Shown in pieces: positions 47,879-57,301 of a DNA stretch of 64,000 bases. The notes beneath the pieces were generated by a model that saw only the letters and a list, made by a program, of their open reading frames with translations, ran no database searches and was not told where the DNA came from. The stretch's first letter is position 1; each line of letters begins with the position of its first letter. Both the position numbers and the translations under genes were made by a program. Origin of the DNA: Pandoraea pulmonicola (lineage in GTDB: Bacteria > Pseudomonadota > Gammaproteobacteria > Burkholderiales > Burkholderiaceae); NCBI RefSeq assembly GCF_000815105.2, contig NZ_CP010310.2, positions 186,001-250,000 of the forward strand, written 5' to 3'.

Positions 47879-49558
47879 CTAGACCTGTGGCTGCGCGCGG
47901 GCGACTAACACCGGCGACGCGGCATGGGCGCCCTCGTGCGGCGCGACGTTGGCTGCGTTCGCGGTGGCCGGCGCGCGGCCCAGCATCAGATCGGCCGCCT
48001 TCTCTCCGATCATCATCGACGGCGCATTCGTGTTGCCGCCGATGAGCGTCGGCATGATCGACGCATCCACCACGCGCAAGCCTTCGACACCCCGCACCCG
48101 CAGCGACGGATCGACGACCGACGCCGCGTCGCTGCCCATGCGGCATGTGCCGACCGGATGATAGATCGTGTCGGCGCGCGCACGAATCAGCGCCGTGAGC
48201 GCCTCGTCCGAGTCCACGCCGCGCGTATGCAACTCTTCACCGCCGAACTTCGCGAGCGACGGCGCGGCGAGAATCCTGCGAATCACGCGCGCGCCGCGCA
48301 GCAACGTGTCGACGTCTTCTTGCGCGTTCAGGAACGCGGGGTCGATGAGCGGCGCGTCACGCATGTCGCTGGAGGCAAGCGTCACGCGTCCGCGGCTTTT
48401 CGGCCGCAACACGCATGCGTGCAGCGAGAGTCCACGCCGCAGATGCAGGCGGCGATTGTGGTTGTCGCAGATGCCGACGAGAAAGTGCATCTGCAGATCG
48501 GGCCGCGCGAGCGATGGATCGCTCTTCAGGAAGCCGCCCGCCTCGGCCACGTTGCTCGCAAGGAGGCCGCGCCGCTCGCGCAGATAGGTCAGGCTCTGTG
48601 CCAGCAAATGCCACAGCCCCGGCGGCGTGTAGCCGACCAGTTCGCGATGCGCGACGTACTTGTTGACGATGAAGTCGATGTGGTCCTGCAGATTTTCGCC
48701 GACGCCCGGCGCGTCGACGCGCACTTCCACGCCGTGAGCGCGCAGATGTTGCGCCGGTCCGATGCCCGAGCACATGAGCAGTTGCGGCGAGTTGAAGGCG
48801 CCCGCGCTCAACACGACTTCCGCGCGCGCCCGCAGGGTTTCGAGCGCGCCGCGCCGTTGCAGGCGCACACCCGTCGCGCGCTTGCCGTCGAAGACGATGC
48901 GCTGCACCAGTGCGTCCGTGACGACGTGCAGATTCGCGCGCGTCTTGCCGTGCAGGTAGGCGCGCGCGGCGTTCCAGCGCTGGCCGTCCTTCTGCGTCAC
49001 CTGATAGATGCCCGCGCCTTCCTGCTGCGCGCCGTTGAAGTCGTCGCTCACGGGAAATCCGGCTTCGCGCGCGGCGTCGACGTAATGCCGCGAGAACGGA
49101 TTGACGGTGCGCAGATCCGCGACGTTGAGCGGCCCGCCGGTGCCATGCCATGCGTCGGCGCCGCGCTCGTTGTGCTCGTTGCGACGGAAATAGGGCAGCA
49201 CGTCGTCCCAGCTCCAGCCGGCGCAGCCCGCCTGCGCCCAGTCGTTGTAGTCGCCCGGATGGCCGCGCGTGTAGATCATCGCGTTGATCGAGCTCGAGCC
49301 GCCGAGCCCGCGTCCGCGTGGCTGATAACCCCGACGCCCGCCCAGACCCGGTTGCGGTGTCGTGCGATAGCCGTAGTTGCGGCGTGAGCGGAACGGCACG
49401 AGCGCGGCCAGCCCCAGCGGCAGTCTCACGAGGAAGCTGTCGTCCGGCGGACCCGCTTCGACGAGCGCCACCGTGCGATCCGGCGCACCGTCGGCCAGAC
49501 GTGCGGCCAGCGCGCAACCGGCCGAGCCGCCGCCGACAATGACGTAGTCATAGTCCAT
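47879..49558 (-). CDS. GMC-family FAD alcohol/choline-type dehydrogenase
   Basis: 559 residues. Rossmann FAD motif VIVGGGSAGCALAARLA at the N terminus, GMC signature GRGLGGSSSINAMIYTRG (82-99), second signature AGAFNSPQLLMCSGIGP and the active-site His in YHPVGTCRMG, then the C-terminal GGNTNAPSMMIGEKAADL. It most resembles AlkJ/choline-dehydrogenase-like enzymes that oxidise alcohols to aldehydes. Divergent from aidB and an aldehyde dehydrogenase gene. The Ala/His-rich tail after 535 is poorly conserved. Confidence 0.88.
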   Translation of the reverse strand: MDYDYVIVGGGSAGCALAARLADGAPDRTVALVEAGPPDDSFLVRLPLGLAALVPFRSRRNYGYRTTPQPGLGGRRGYQPRGRGLGGSSSINAMIYTRGHPGDYNDWAQAGCAGWSWDDVLPYFRRNEHNERGADAWHGTGGPLNVADLRTVNPFSRHYVDAAREAGFPVSDDFNGAQQEGAGIYQVTQKDGQRWNAARAYLHGKTRANLHVVTDALVQRIVFDGKRATGVRLQRRGALETLRARAEVVLSAGAFNSPQLLMCSGIGPAQHLRAHGVEVRVDAPGVGENLQDHIDFIVNKYVAHRELVGYTPPGLWHLLAQSLTYLRERRGLLASNVAEAGGFLKSDPSLARPDLQMHFLVGICDNHNRRLHLRRGLSLHACVLRPKSRGRVTLASSDMRDAPLIDPAFLNAQEDVDTLLRGARVIRRILAAPSLAKFGGEELHTRGVDSDEALTALIRARADTIYHPVGTCRMGSDAASVVDPSLRVRGVEGLRVVDASIMPTLIGGNTNAPSMMIGEKAADLMLGRAPATANAANVAPHEGAHAASPVLVARAQPQV

Positions 49559-49852
49559 GTGCTGTCATCCTCCCTTGGATGGCCCTGCATTCACTGCGCG
49601 GCTTCACGTGTTCCCGGCGGCTTTTGCTTATCGTTCTATGTGCATGCGCTTTCGTGGGCCATCGTGTGCGCCATCCCGATGATCGGGAGATCGAGCGGGC
49701 GACGCCACGCGGTGGCACTCATTGTAGGCAGAGAACCTGTGTGCCCGGCGACGAAGTGAAGCATTCCTCTAATTTTCGCGAGCGCGCGAGCCTAGCCGCT
49801 ATGATGAAAGATCGCGGGTGTCCTGACAGGACGCACAGATACGGAGACAGGG
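49559..49852. promoter_or_regulatory. Divergent GMC oxidoreductase / aidB intergenic region
   Basis: 294 bp holding the promoters of both genes. TATGAT at 49800-49805 is a possible -10 for aidB, without a clear -35. A GC-alternating stretch (TTTTCGCGAGCGCGCGAG) sits just before it and could be an operator. No small gene is seen. Confidence 0.35.
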
Positions 49853-51517
49853 ATGACGCAAGCTTGGCAGACCCACGACGTCACCAATCAGGTGCCGCCG
49901 CTCACCGACTACAACCTTTATGCCACCGATACGGCGCTGCAAGCGGCCGTGGCGGCGTTCGACGCCGACTGGCACGCGAAGGAACTGCATCGCCAGGGCG
50001 CGCGCCTGGGCGAGGCCGAAGTGCAACAGTGGGCGGAGCTGGCCAATCGCCACGAACCCGAGTTGCAGACCTTCGACGCGCGCGGCAATCGCGTCGATCG
50101 CGTCGAGTTTCATCCGGCCTGGCATGCGCTCATGGGCTTGTTGCGCGGCGCGCAGCTGCAGTCGATGCCGTGGGCGCATCCGCGCGGCGGGGTGATGGCG
50201 GCGCGCACGGCGTCGTACTTCCTGCATGCACAGAACGAGGCGGGCGCGTTGTGTCCCACGACCATGACGTTCGCGAGCATTCCGGTGTTGGCGAAGGAGC
50301 CGTCGCTGTTTCCCTCGATCAAGGACAAGCTCTTCGCGCCGCAGCACGATCCGCGCGACGTGCCGCTCGCGCAAAAGCACGCGATGCTCGTGGGCATGGG
50401 CATGACGGAGAAGCAGGGCGGCTCCGACGTGCGCACCAACACCACCACGGCCACCGCGAACGGTGACGGCGGCGTGTCGATCGTCGGTCATAAGTGGTTC
50501 TTCTCCGCACCGCAGTGCGATGCGCATCTGGTGCTGGCGCGCGAGCGCGACACCGACGCGATCTCCTGCTTCTTCGTACCGCGCTTCACGCCGGACGGTC
50601 GCAAGAACGCGGTGCAGATCCAGCGTCTCAAGGACAAGCTCGGCAACCGTTCCAATGCGAGCAGCGAAGTCGAGTTCCTGGGCGCGTACGGCACGCGCGT
50701 CGGCGCGCCGGGGCGCGGCGTGCCGACCATCATCGAGATGGCGACGTACACGCGGCTCGATTGCGTGATCGGCAGCGCGGCCATGATGCGCACGGGCGTC
50801 GTGCAGGCCATTCATCATGCGCGGCATCGCACGGCGTTCGGCGCGAAGCTCGTCGATCAGGATCTGATGACGACGGTGCTCGCCGATCTCGCACTGGAGT
50901 CCGAGGCCGCGACGTGGCTGGCGATGCGTCTGGCGCAGGCGTTCGATGCGAGTGCGTCGGACGACGATTCGCCGGTGCAGCGCGCGTGGCGGCGCATCGT
51001 GCTGCCGGCGGCGAAATTCTGGGTGTGCAAGCGTGCGCTCGAACTCGCGGGCGAATGCATGGAAGTGTGGGGGGGCAACGGCTACGTCGAGACCGGGCCG
51101 CTCGCACGTCTGTACCGCGAGGCGCCCGTCAACTCGATCTGGGAAGGCTCGGGCAATGTGATGTGCCTCGACGTGCTGCGTGCCATGAGCCGCGAGCCGG
51201 AGGTCGCGCGGGCGTGGTTCGGCTGGCTCGTGGAGCGCACCGGAGCGCATGCGCCGCTGCGCGCCGCGCTCGCGCAGTTGCATGGCTGGCTCGCCGCGGA
51301 CCCGGCCACGCACGCGGTACGCGCACGCGCCATCGCACAACAGATCGTGCTGCTGGCACAGGCGGCGCTGCTGCTCGAACATGCGCCTGCGCAACTGGCG
51401 CATGGCTTCATCGAAAGCCGCTTCTCGACGACGGGAGGACGCGTCTACGGCGTGATGCCCGACACGCTCGCCGTAGGCGTGCAACGCGCCTGGCTCGACC
51501 GGGCGTTTCTCGCATGA
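49853..51517 (+). CDS. aidB: AidB-like acyl-CoA dehydrogenase (alkylation response)
   Basis: 554 residues, close in plan to E. coli AidB: WQTHDVTNQVPPLTDYNLY at the N terminus, EFHPAWHALM, GMTEKQGGSDVRTNTT, HKWFFSAPQCDAHLVLA, LKDKLGNRSNASSEVEF, and VNSIWEGSGNVMCLDVLR near the C terminus. AidB binds FAD and DNA and is induced by alkylating agents; its dehydrogenase role is weak. Whether this copy belongs to the Ada response or to the flanking alcohol/aldehyde oxidation genes is open. Confidence 0.92.
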   Translation: MTQAWQTHDVTNQVPPLTDYNLYATDTALQAAVAAFDADWHAKELHRQGARLGEAEVQQWAELANRHEPELQTFDARGNRVDRVEFHPAWHALMGLLRGAQLQSMPWAHPRGGVMAARTASYFLHAQNEAGALCPTTMTFASIPVLAKEPSLFPSIKDKLFAPQHDPRDVPLAQKHAMLVGMGMTEKQGGSDVRTNTTTATANGDGGVSIVGHKWFFSAPQCDAHLVLARERDTDAISCFFVPRFTPDGRKNAVQIQRLKDKLGNRSNASSEVEFLGAYGTRVGAPGRGVPTIIEMATYTRLDCVIGSAAMMRTGVVQAIHHARHRTAFGAKLVDQDLMTTVLADLALESEAATWLAMRLAQAFDASASDDDSPVQRAWRRIVLPAAKFWVCKRALELAGECMEVWGGNGYVETGPLARLYREAPVNSIWEGSGNVMCLDVLRAMSREPEVARAWFGWLVERTGAHAPLRAALAQLHGWLAADPATHAVRARAIAQQIVLLAQAALLLEHAPAQLAHGFIESRFSTTGGRVYGVMPDTLAVGVQRAWLDRAFLA

Positions 51518-51646
51518 TCGGCCGCGTAGCGGCATAGGCCGGACTGCTATCGGGCATCAGCAGCGCAACGTCGCAATACGAGAACGCACAACGACACGAC
51601 GGCGACGCTCGCGAATTCCACGGGCGATCGCAGGGAGGAAGACGGC

Positions 51647-53128
51647 ATGGGACACAACTACGAGCCCGGCGGTTTGCACGACGCCACGGCAAGCGATGCA
51701 TCGTCGGCCGCTCCATCGGGAGACGACGTCGCGCGCGCACGGCTGCTGCCGTGCTTCGACGCCATGCGCCGCGCACACGATGCCTCGCCATTCGTCGATT
51801 GGCCAACGCGCAGGCGCCATCTGGAGGCGCTGCGGGCGATGCTGCACAAGTATCGCGGTGCATTTGCCAAGGCCATCGACGAAGACTTCGGCGGACGCTC
51901 GGCGCAGGAGACCGACCTCCTCGAACTGTTTCCGGCGGTCGGCAACCTCAAGCACGCGCTCGCGCATACGCGCCGCTGGATGCGCGGCACTCATGGCTGG
52001 GCCAACCTGTGGCTGTTGCCCGCGCGTCGCGCGGTCGTGCCGCAGCCGCTCGGCGTGGTGGGCGTGATCGCGCCGTGGAACTACCCGATTCTGCTCGCCG
52101 TCGGCCCGCTCACCGATGCGCTGGCCGCCGGCAACCGCGTGATGATCAAGATGTCGGAAGTCACACCGCGCGTCGCCGAAGTGTTCGCGGCCGCGGTGGC
52201 AGAGACGTTCGCGCCGGAATGGGTGAGCGTCGTCACTGGGGATGCGCAGATCGCAAGCGCGTTCTCGACGCTGCCGTTCGACCATCTGCTCTTCACCGGC
52301 TCGACGTCCGTCGGCTATCACGTGATGCGGGCCGCCAGCGGGAACCTCACGCCGGTGACGCTGGAACTGGGCGGCAAGTCGCCCGCGATCGTCGGTCCGG
52401 GCGCGCGTTGGGACCATGCGGTCGAGCGCATCATGTACGGCAAGCTGGTGAACGCCGGGCAGACCTGTGTGGCGCCCGACTACGTGCTCGTGCCGCGCGA
52501 GAAACTCGAAGCGTTCGTCGCGACCGCCAGACAGACGGCGCAGCGCCTGTATCCCGATGCGGTGGCCAATCCCCAATACACGAGCATCGTCTCGCCGCGC
52601 CATTTCGAGCGGCTGACGGGTCTCGCGGGCGAGGCGGTGGCGCAGGGAGCGAGCGCGCACGCGATGTTCGACACCCCGCCCCAGGCCGAGAGGCGGCGCC
52701 TGCCGCCCGTGCTGCTTACCGGCGTGCACGACGGGATGCGCGTGATGCGCGAGGAAATCTTCGGACCCCTGCTGCCCGTGGTGCCCTATGACGACCTCGA
52801 CGCGGCCATCGCGTACGTGAACGAGCGCCCGCGCCCACTCGCGCTGTACGTGTTCGATGCGGACGACGCCCGCGTGAACCAGGTGCTCACGCAGACGATC
52901 TCCGGCGGCGTGACCGTCAACGACACGCTGCTGCATGTCGCGGAGCATATGCTGCCGTTCAGCGGCGTGGGGCCGTCGGGCATGGGCGGCTATCACGGCG
53001 AGGCGGGTTTCCGGACGTTCTCGAAGGAGAAGCCCATCTTCCGGCAGGCGCGCTGGAACGGTATGGGCCTGCTCACTCCGCCGTACGGCAAACTGTTCGC
53101 GGCGATGATCCGCCAACTACTGCGCTGA
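51647..53128 (+). CDS. Coniferyl-aldehyde-dehydrogenase-type ALDH
   Basis: 493 residues. NAD-dependent aldehyde oxidation with general base Glu240 (LELGGKSP) and nucleophile Cys274 (NAGQTCVAPDY). The APWNYP motif and the short C terminus (no membrane helix visible) match the coniferyl aldehyde dehydrogenase subfamily. It follows aidB by 129 bp on the same strand and may take the aldehyde made by the GMC enzyme. A bidirectional terminator separates it from metK. Confidence 0.9.
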   Translation: MGHNYEPGGLHDATASDASSAAPSGDDVARARLLPCFDAMRRAHDASPFVDWPTRRRHLEALRAMLHKYRGAFAKAIDEDFGGRSAQETDLLELFPAVGNLKHALAHTRRWMRGTHGWANLWLLPARRAVVPQPLGVVGVIAPWNYPILLAVGPLTDALAAGNRVMIKMSEVTPRVAEVFAAAVAETFAPEWVSVVTGDAQIASAFSTLPFDHLLFTGSTSVGYHVMRAASGNLTPVTLELGGKSPAIVGPGARWDHAVERIMYGKLVNAGQTCVAPDYVLVPREKLEAFVATARQTAQRLYPDAVANPQYTSIVSPRHFERLTGLAGEAVAQGASAHAMFDTPPQAERRRLPPVLLTGVHDGMRVMREEIFGPLLPVVPYDDLDAAIAYVNERPRPLALYVFDADDARVNQVLTQTISGGVTVNDTLLHVAEHMLPFSGVGPSGMGGYHGEAGFRTFSKEKPIFRQARWNGMGLLTPPYGKLFAAMIRQLLR

Positions 53129-53169
53129 GGCGCCGAACGCGCGTCGGCTGCACGCCCGTCCCCAAAAGC

Positions 53170-53204
53170 AAACCCCCGCCGGGGCATCCCGGACGGGGGT
53201 TTTG
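53170..53204. terminator. Bidirectional terminator between ALDH and metK
   Basis: Stem AAACCCCCG / CGGGGGTTT with an inner CCGGG/CCCGG hairpin, T-rich on the plus side and A-rich on the other. It serves two convergent genes. Confidence 0.85.
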
Positions 53205-53254
53205 TCTGGTGGCCACCATTCGGTGGCCACCGCAGGCGAGAGGCGAGGGCTCGA

Positions 53255-54433
53255 TCAGGCCACGGCGCGCAGGCCGGCGTCGGCCAGCAGGGCGTCGGCG
53301 CGATCCGTGGCTTCCCACGAGAATTCCGGCTCTTCGCGGCCGAAGTGGCCGTAAGCGGCGGTCTTCTCATAGATCGGACGCAGCAGATCGAGCATCTGGA
53401 TGATGCCCTTCGGACGCAGGTCGAAATGCTTCTCGACCAGTTCGGCGATGCGCTGATCGCTGATCTTGCCCGTGCCGAAGGTGTTGACCATGACCGACGT
53501 CGGACGCGCCACGCCGATGGCGTACGAGACCTGGATCACGCACTTCGAGGCCAGACCGGCGGCCACGATGTTCTTCGCGACGTAACGGCCGGCATAGGCC
53601 GCCGAGCGGTCGACCTTCGACGGATCCTTGCCCGAGAAGGCACCGCCGCCGTGCGGTGCGGCGCCGCCGTACGTGTCGACGATGATCTTGCGGCCCGTGA
53701 GGCCGGCGTCACCCTGCGGGCCACCGATCACGAAACGGCCGGTCGGGTTCACCAGGAACTTGATGTCGCCCTTGATCAGCTCGGTCGGCAGCACCGGCTT
53801 GATGACTTCCTCGATCACGGCTTCGCGCAGCACTTCCAGGCCGATGTCCGGATGGTGCTGCGTCGAGAGCACGACCGTGTCGATGCTGTGCGGACGCCCG
53901 TTTTCGTACTTGATGGTGACCTGCGACTTGGCGTCGGGGCGCAGCCAGGGCAGACGGCCGTCGCGGCGCACCTGCGACTGGCGCTCGACCAGGCGGTGCG
54001 ACAGGTGGATCGGCAGCGGCATGAGTTCCGGCGTCTCGTCGCAGGCGTAGCCGAACATCAGGCCCTGGTCGCCCGCGCCCTGGTCGAGGTTGTCGTCGTG
54101 CGCACGGTCCACGCCCTGGGCGATGTCCGGCGACTGGCGATCGTAGGCGACCAGCACGGCGCAGCCCTTGTAGTCGATGCCGTAGTCGGTGTTATCGTAG
54201 CCGATGCGGCGAATGGTGTCGCGCGCAACCTGCTGATAGTCGACCGTGGCGGTCGTGGTGATTTCGCCTGCGAGCACAACCAGACCGGTGTTGCACAGCG
54301 TTTCCGCGGCAACGCGGGCATACTTGTCCTGCGTCAGGATGGCATCGAGAACGGCGTCGGAAATCTGGTCGGCGACCTTGTCCGGGTGACCTTCGGAGAC
54401 CGATTCGGAGGTAAAGAGATAGTCGTTCGCCAC
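53255..54433 (-). CDS. metK: S-adenosylmethionine synthetase
   Basis: 392 residues from GTG 54433 ([22 protein letters not shown]), preceded by GAGGAG; the frame extends upstream to 54544 but adds unrelated sequence. Makes SAM from Met and ATP. Signatures [12 protein letters not shown] and [19 protein letters not shown] are intact and the length is standard. Transcribed away from the acyltransferase gene; the leader may be about 150 nt. Confidence 0.97.
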   Translation of the reverse strand: MANDYLFTSESVSEGHPDKVADQISDAVLDAILTQDKYARVAAETLCNTGLVVLAGEITTTATVDYQQVARDTIRRIGYDNTDYGIDYKGCAVLVAYDRQSPDIAQGVDRAHDDNLDQGAGDQGLMFGYACDETPELMPLPIHLSHRLVERQSQVRRDGRLPWLRPDAKSQVTIKYENGRPHSIDTVVLSTQHHPDIGLEVLREAVIEEVIKPVLPTELIKGDIKFLVNPTGRFVIGGPQGDAGLTGRKIIVDTYGGAAPHGGGAFSGKDPSKVDRSAAYAGRYVAKNIVAAGLASKCVIQVSYAIGVARPTSVMVNTFGTGKISDQRIAELVEKHFDLRPKGIIQMLDLLRPIYEKTAAYGHFGREEPEFSWEATDRADALLADAGLRAVA

Positions 54434-54570
54434 TTCTGGCTCCTCTAAGCAAATTAGGCGACTCACGTTGCCGTCATCGGAGGGGAAGCGGCGACGCTTT
54501 AGCGGAAAATTGGTCGAACGCGCTGCCCGGAAAGGGTGGCTCATTCGAATCGCCCCGCAAGTTGTCAGTT

Positions 54571-54597
54571 AACTCGGCGATGTCGCTTATTATACGC
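54571..54597. promoter_or_regulatory. Overlapping divergent promoters of metK and the acyltransferase gene
   Basis: Minus strand: perfect TATAAT (complement of 54589-54594) for metK, weak -35. Plus strand: TTAACT/TTATTATACG gives a possible -10 TATACG at 54591-54596 about 25 bp before the acyltransferase start. The two cores overlap, so the genes could compete for polymerase. Confidence 0.45.
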
Positions 54598-54621
54598 CCC
54601 TGAAGAAATCTTGCTTGCGAC

Positions 54622-55518
54622 ATGGCTACCACCACCAAGAAATCCCTCGGGTACTACCTCAGCGTCGGCTTGCTGCGCGGGTTGAACCTGCTGCCCTACA
54701 GCTGGGTGGCCCGCTTCGGCGCGGGTCTCGGCCACGTGCTTTACGCCATCCCGAGCTCGCGCAAACGCGTGGTGCATACCAACCTGCGCCTGTGTTTCCC
54801 TCATTGGGACGAGGCGACGCGAGAGCGCGTGGCCAAGGCGTCGTTCGTGCATGCCATTCGCAGCTACGCCGAGCGCAGCGTGCAATGGTTCGCCGACGGC
54901 AAGAAGCTGGAGCGCCTCATCGAGCTCGATTCGGCCGTCGATCTGACCGACCCCGACATGCCGCCCACGATTCTGCTCGGCTTTCACTTCGTGGGCATCG
55001 AGGCGGCGTCGGTGTTTATCAATTACTCGCTGAAACGGCCGTGCGCGTCGCTCTACACGCCGATGTCGAATCCGGCCTTCGACGAGATGGCGCGCGAGCA
55101 GCGCGGCCGGTTCGACGCCGAAATGATGCCCCGCGGCGACAGCGCCCGCGACGTGCTGCGCATGTTCCGCAAGCGCAAGCCGGTGATGCTGGCCGCCGAC
55201 ATGGACTACGGCGCGCGCAATTCGACCTTCGTGCCGTTCTTCGGGGTCGAGGCCTGCACGCTGACCTCGGTCTCGCGACTGGCCGAAGTCGGCCGCGCCC
55301 AGATCCTGCCGTTCATCGGCGAAGTGCTGCCGAACTACAAGGGCTACCGTCTGAAAGTGTTCCCGATCTGGGAGAACTACCCCAGCGGCGATCCGGTTGC
55401 CGACGCGCGTCGCATGAACGCCTTCCTGGAAGAACAGATCCTCAAGATGCCGGAGCAGTACTACTGGGTGCACAAGCGCTTCAAGACGCGCCCCGAGGGC
55501 CAGCCGAGCGTGTATTGA
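54622..55518 (+). CDS. lpxL: LpxL/HtrB-type lipid A acyltransferase
   Basis: 298 residues with one N-terminal hydrophobic segment (about 10-42). The catalytic HX4E motif is HFVGIE (122-127). The motifs NLRLCFP, DMDYGARNSTFVPFFG and YYWVHKRFKTRP are family marks. It adds a secondary fatty acyl chain to lipid A at the inner membrane. First gene of a set with dapF; which acyl position it serves is not clear from sequence. Confidence 0.88.
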   Translation: MATTTKKSLGYYLSVGLLRGLNLLPYSWVARFGAGLGHVLYAIPSSRKRVVHTNLRLCFPHWDEATRERVAKASFVHAIRSYAERSVQWFADGKKLERLIELDSAVDLTDPDMPPTILLGFHFVGIEAASVFINYSLKRPCASLYTPMSNPAFDEMAREQRGRFDAEMMPRGDSARDVLRMFRKRKPVMLAADMDYGARNSTFVPFFGVEACTLTSVSRLAEVGRAQILPFIGEVLPNYKGYRLKVFPIWENYPSGDPVADARRMNAFLEEQILKMPEQYYWVHKRFKTRPEGQPSVY

Positions 55519-55560
55519 CGGCACCGGATGGGCGTCGACCTTCTCCACTACAATAGCGGC

Positions 55561-56412
55561 ATGAAGCTCAAATTCACCAAGATGCAAGGCGCCGGGAACG
55601 ACTTCGTCGTGATCGACGGCATCTCGCAGACCATCGATTTCACGCCGGGGCAGTGGCGTGCGCTCGCCGACCGCCATTTTGGCGTGGGCGCCGACCAGCT
55701 CCTGCTCGTCGAGCGCTCGGCCCTGCCGGGCGTGGACTTCCGCTACCGGATCTTCAACGCCGATGGCGGCGAGGTGGAGCATTGCGGCAACGGCGCGCGC
55801 TGCTTCGTGAAGTTCGTGCGCGACACCGGGCTTACCGACAAGCGCTCGGTGCGCGTGGAGGTGCAACAGGGCGTGATCACGCTCACCATGCGCGACGATG
55901 GTCAGGTCAGTGTGGATATGGGCGCCCCGATTCTCACGCCGTCGGACGTGCCGTTCGACGCGAGCGGCCTGCAAGGCCGTACGGAAGGCGGCGACACGCT
56001 CTGGCCGCTCGATGTGGCGGGCCGCACGACGTGGATTTCCGTGGTTTCGATGGGCAACCCGCATGCCGTGCAGGTGGTGGACGACGTCGATGCCGCGCCG
56101 GTCGAGACCGACGGCCCGCTGATCGAGCGCCATGCGCGCTTCCCGCGTCGCGTGAACGCCGGTTTCCTGCAGGTGGTGGACAAGCATCGGGGGCGGTTGC
56201 GCGTGTACGAGCGTGGCGCGGGCGAGACGCTCGCCTGCGGCACCGGCGCCTGCGCTGCAGCGGTGGCGGGCATCCGCCGCGGCTTGCTGACCTCGCCCGT
56301 GGCGCTCGAGACGCATGGCGGCACGCTGACCATCGAGTGGGACGGCGCCACCGGTCCGGTGATCATGACCGGGCCTGCCGCCACGGTCTTCGAGGGCACC
56401 ATCGAGATCTGA
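55561..56412 (+). CDS. dapF: Diaminopimelate epimerase
   Basis: 283 residues from ATG 55561 ([19 protein letters not shown]); an in-frame ATG at 55528 adds eleven unlikely residues. Converts LL- to meso-DAP for lysine and peptidoglycan. The two catalytic cysteines are Cys75 (EHCGNGARC) and Cys226 (ACGTGACA). Confidence 0.96.
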   Translation: MKLKFTKMQGAGNDFVVIDGISQTIDFTPGQWRALADRHFGVGADQLLLVERSALPGVDFRYRIFNADGGEVEHCGNGARCFVKFVRDTGLTDKRSVRVEVQQGVITLTMRDDGQVSVDMGAPILTPSDVPFDASGLQGRTEGGDTLWPLDVAGRTTWISVVSMGNPHAVQVVDDVDAAPVETDGPLIERHARFPRRVNAGFLQVVDKHRGRLRVYERGAGETLACGTGACAAAVAGIRRGLLTSPVALETHGGTLTIEWDGATGPVIMTGPAATVFEGTIEI

Positions 56413-56569
56413 CGCGTATGCGCCGGTCCCGATAACCGCCCCCCGGCGGCAGCACGGCACCATCGATTTGGTTTCAGACGGATTCTGATTGAGCGACCCA
56501 GGCGGCCGCACGCGATCCTTGTACTTCGGGGAGGGCGGGCGGCAGTTGACGAACGGCAGACGGACACCC

Positions 56570-57238
56570 ATGAACGACCGAGATATTGCGGAATACCTGA
56601 TTGCGCATCCCGACTTCTTCGAGCGCCATGCCGAGTTGCTGGCCGGCGTGCGGCTCACCAGCCCCCACGGCCAGCGGGCGGTATCGCTGCAGGAGCGTCA
56701 GATCGAGATGCAGCGCGAGAAGACCAAGCAGATCGAGCGACGCCTTGCCGAGCTGCTGCGCTACGGCCACGAGAACGACGACATTTCGGGCAAGCTTCAC
56801 CGCTGGACGCTGGGTCTGCTCGGCGAGCGCGACCCGCATGCGCTGCCCGACGCCATCGCCCGTGGCCTGCGCGACGTCTTCGATGTGCCGTTCGCGGCGG
56901 TGCGCTTGTGGAACGTCGCGGCCCCGTACCAACCGGCCGAGTTCGCGCGCAGCGTGAGCGAGGAGGTGAAGATCTTCGCCGCCAGTCTGGTGACACCGTA
57001 TTGCGGCGCGAACACCGGCTTCGAGGCCGTGACATGGCTGGGCGCACCGAGCGATCCGGCGTCGGTGGCGCTGCTCGCGCTGCGCGATCCCGAAGTGCCG
57101 GAAGCGCCGGTGTTCGGCCTGCTGGTGATGGGCTCGGACGACGCGCGCCGCTTCCACGAAGGCATGGCGACCGACTTCCTGACGCAAATCGGCGAACTCG
57201 CCGGCGCGGCGCTCGGCAAGCTGCGCGCCGACGATTGA
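56570..57238 (+). CDS. DUF484 family protein
   Basis: 222 residues from ATG 56570 (MNDRDIAEYLIAHPDFFERH); an in-frame ATG at 56489 adds 27 atypical residues. Short helical N terminus with a likely coiled coil (QERQIEMQREKTKQIERRLAEL), then a GAF-like domain. DUF484 genes sit between dapF and xerC in many proteobacteria, as here, but the function is not established. Confidence 0.88.
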   Translation: MNDRDIAEYLIAHPDFFERHAELLAGVRLTSPHGQRAVSLQERQIEMQREKTKQIERRLAELLRYGHENDDISGKLHRWTLGLLGERDPHALPDAIARGLRDVFDVPFAAVRLWNVAAPYQPAEFARSVSEEVKIFAASLVTPYCGANTGFEAVTWLGAPSDPASVALLALRDPEVPEAPVFGLLVMGSDDARRFHEGMATDFLTQIGELAGAALGKLRADD

Positions 57239-57301
57239 TCCCGCCGACGGCGGCCTGACGACCCTGACGACGCCAACGACAGTCACTCCCCGCGATACCT
57301 C

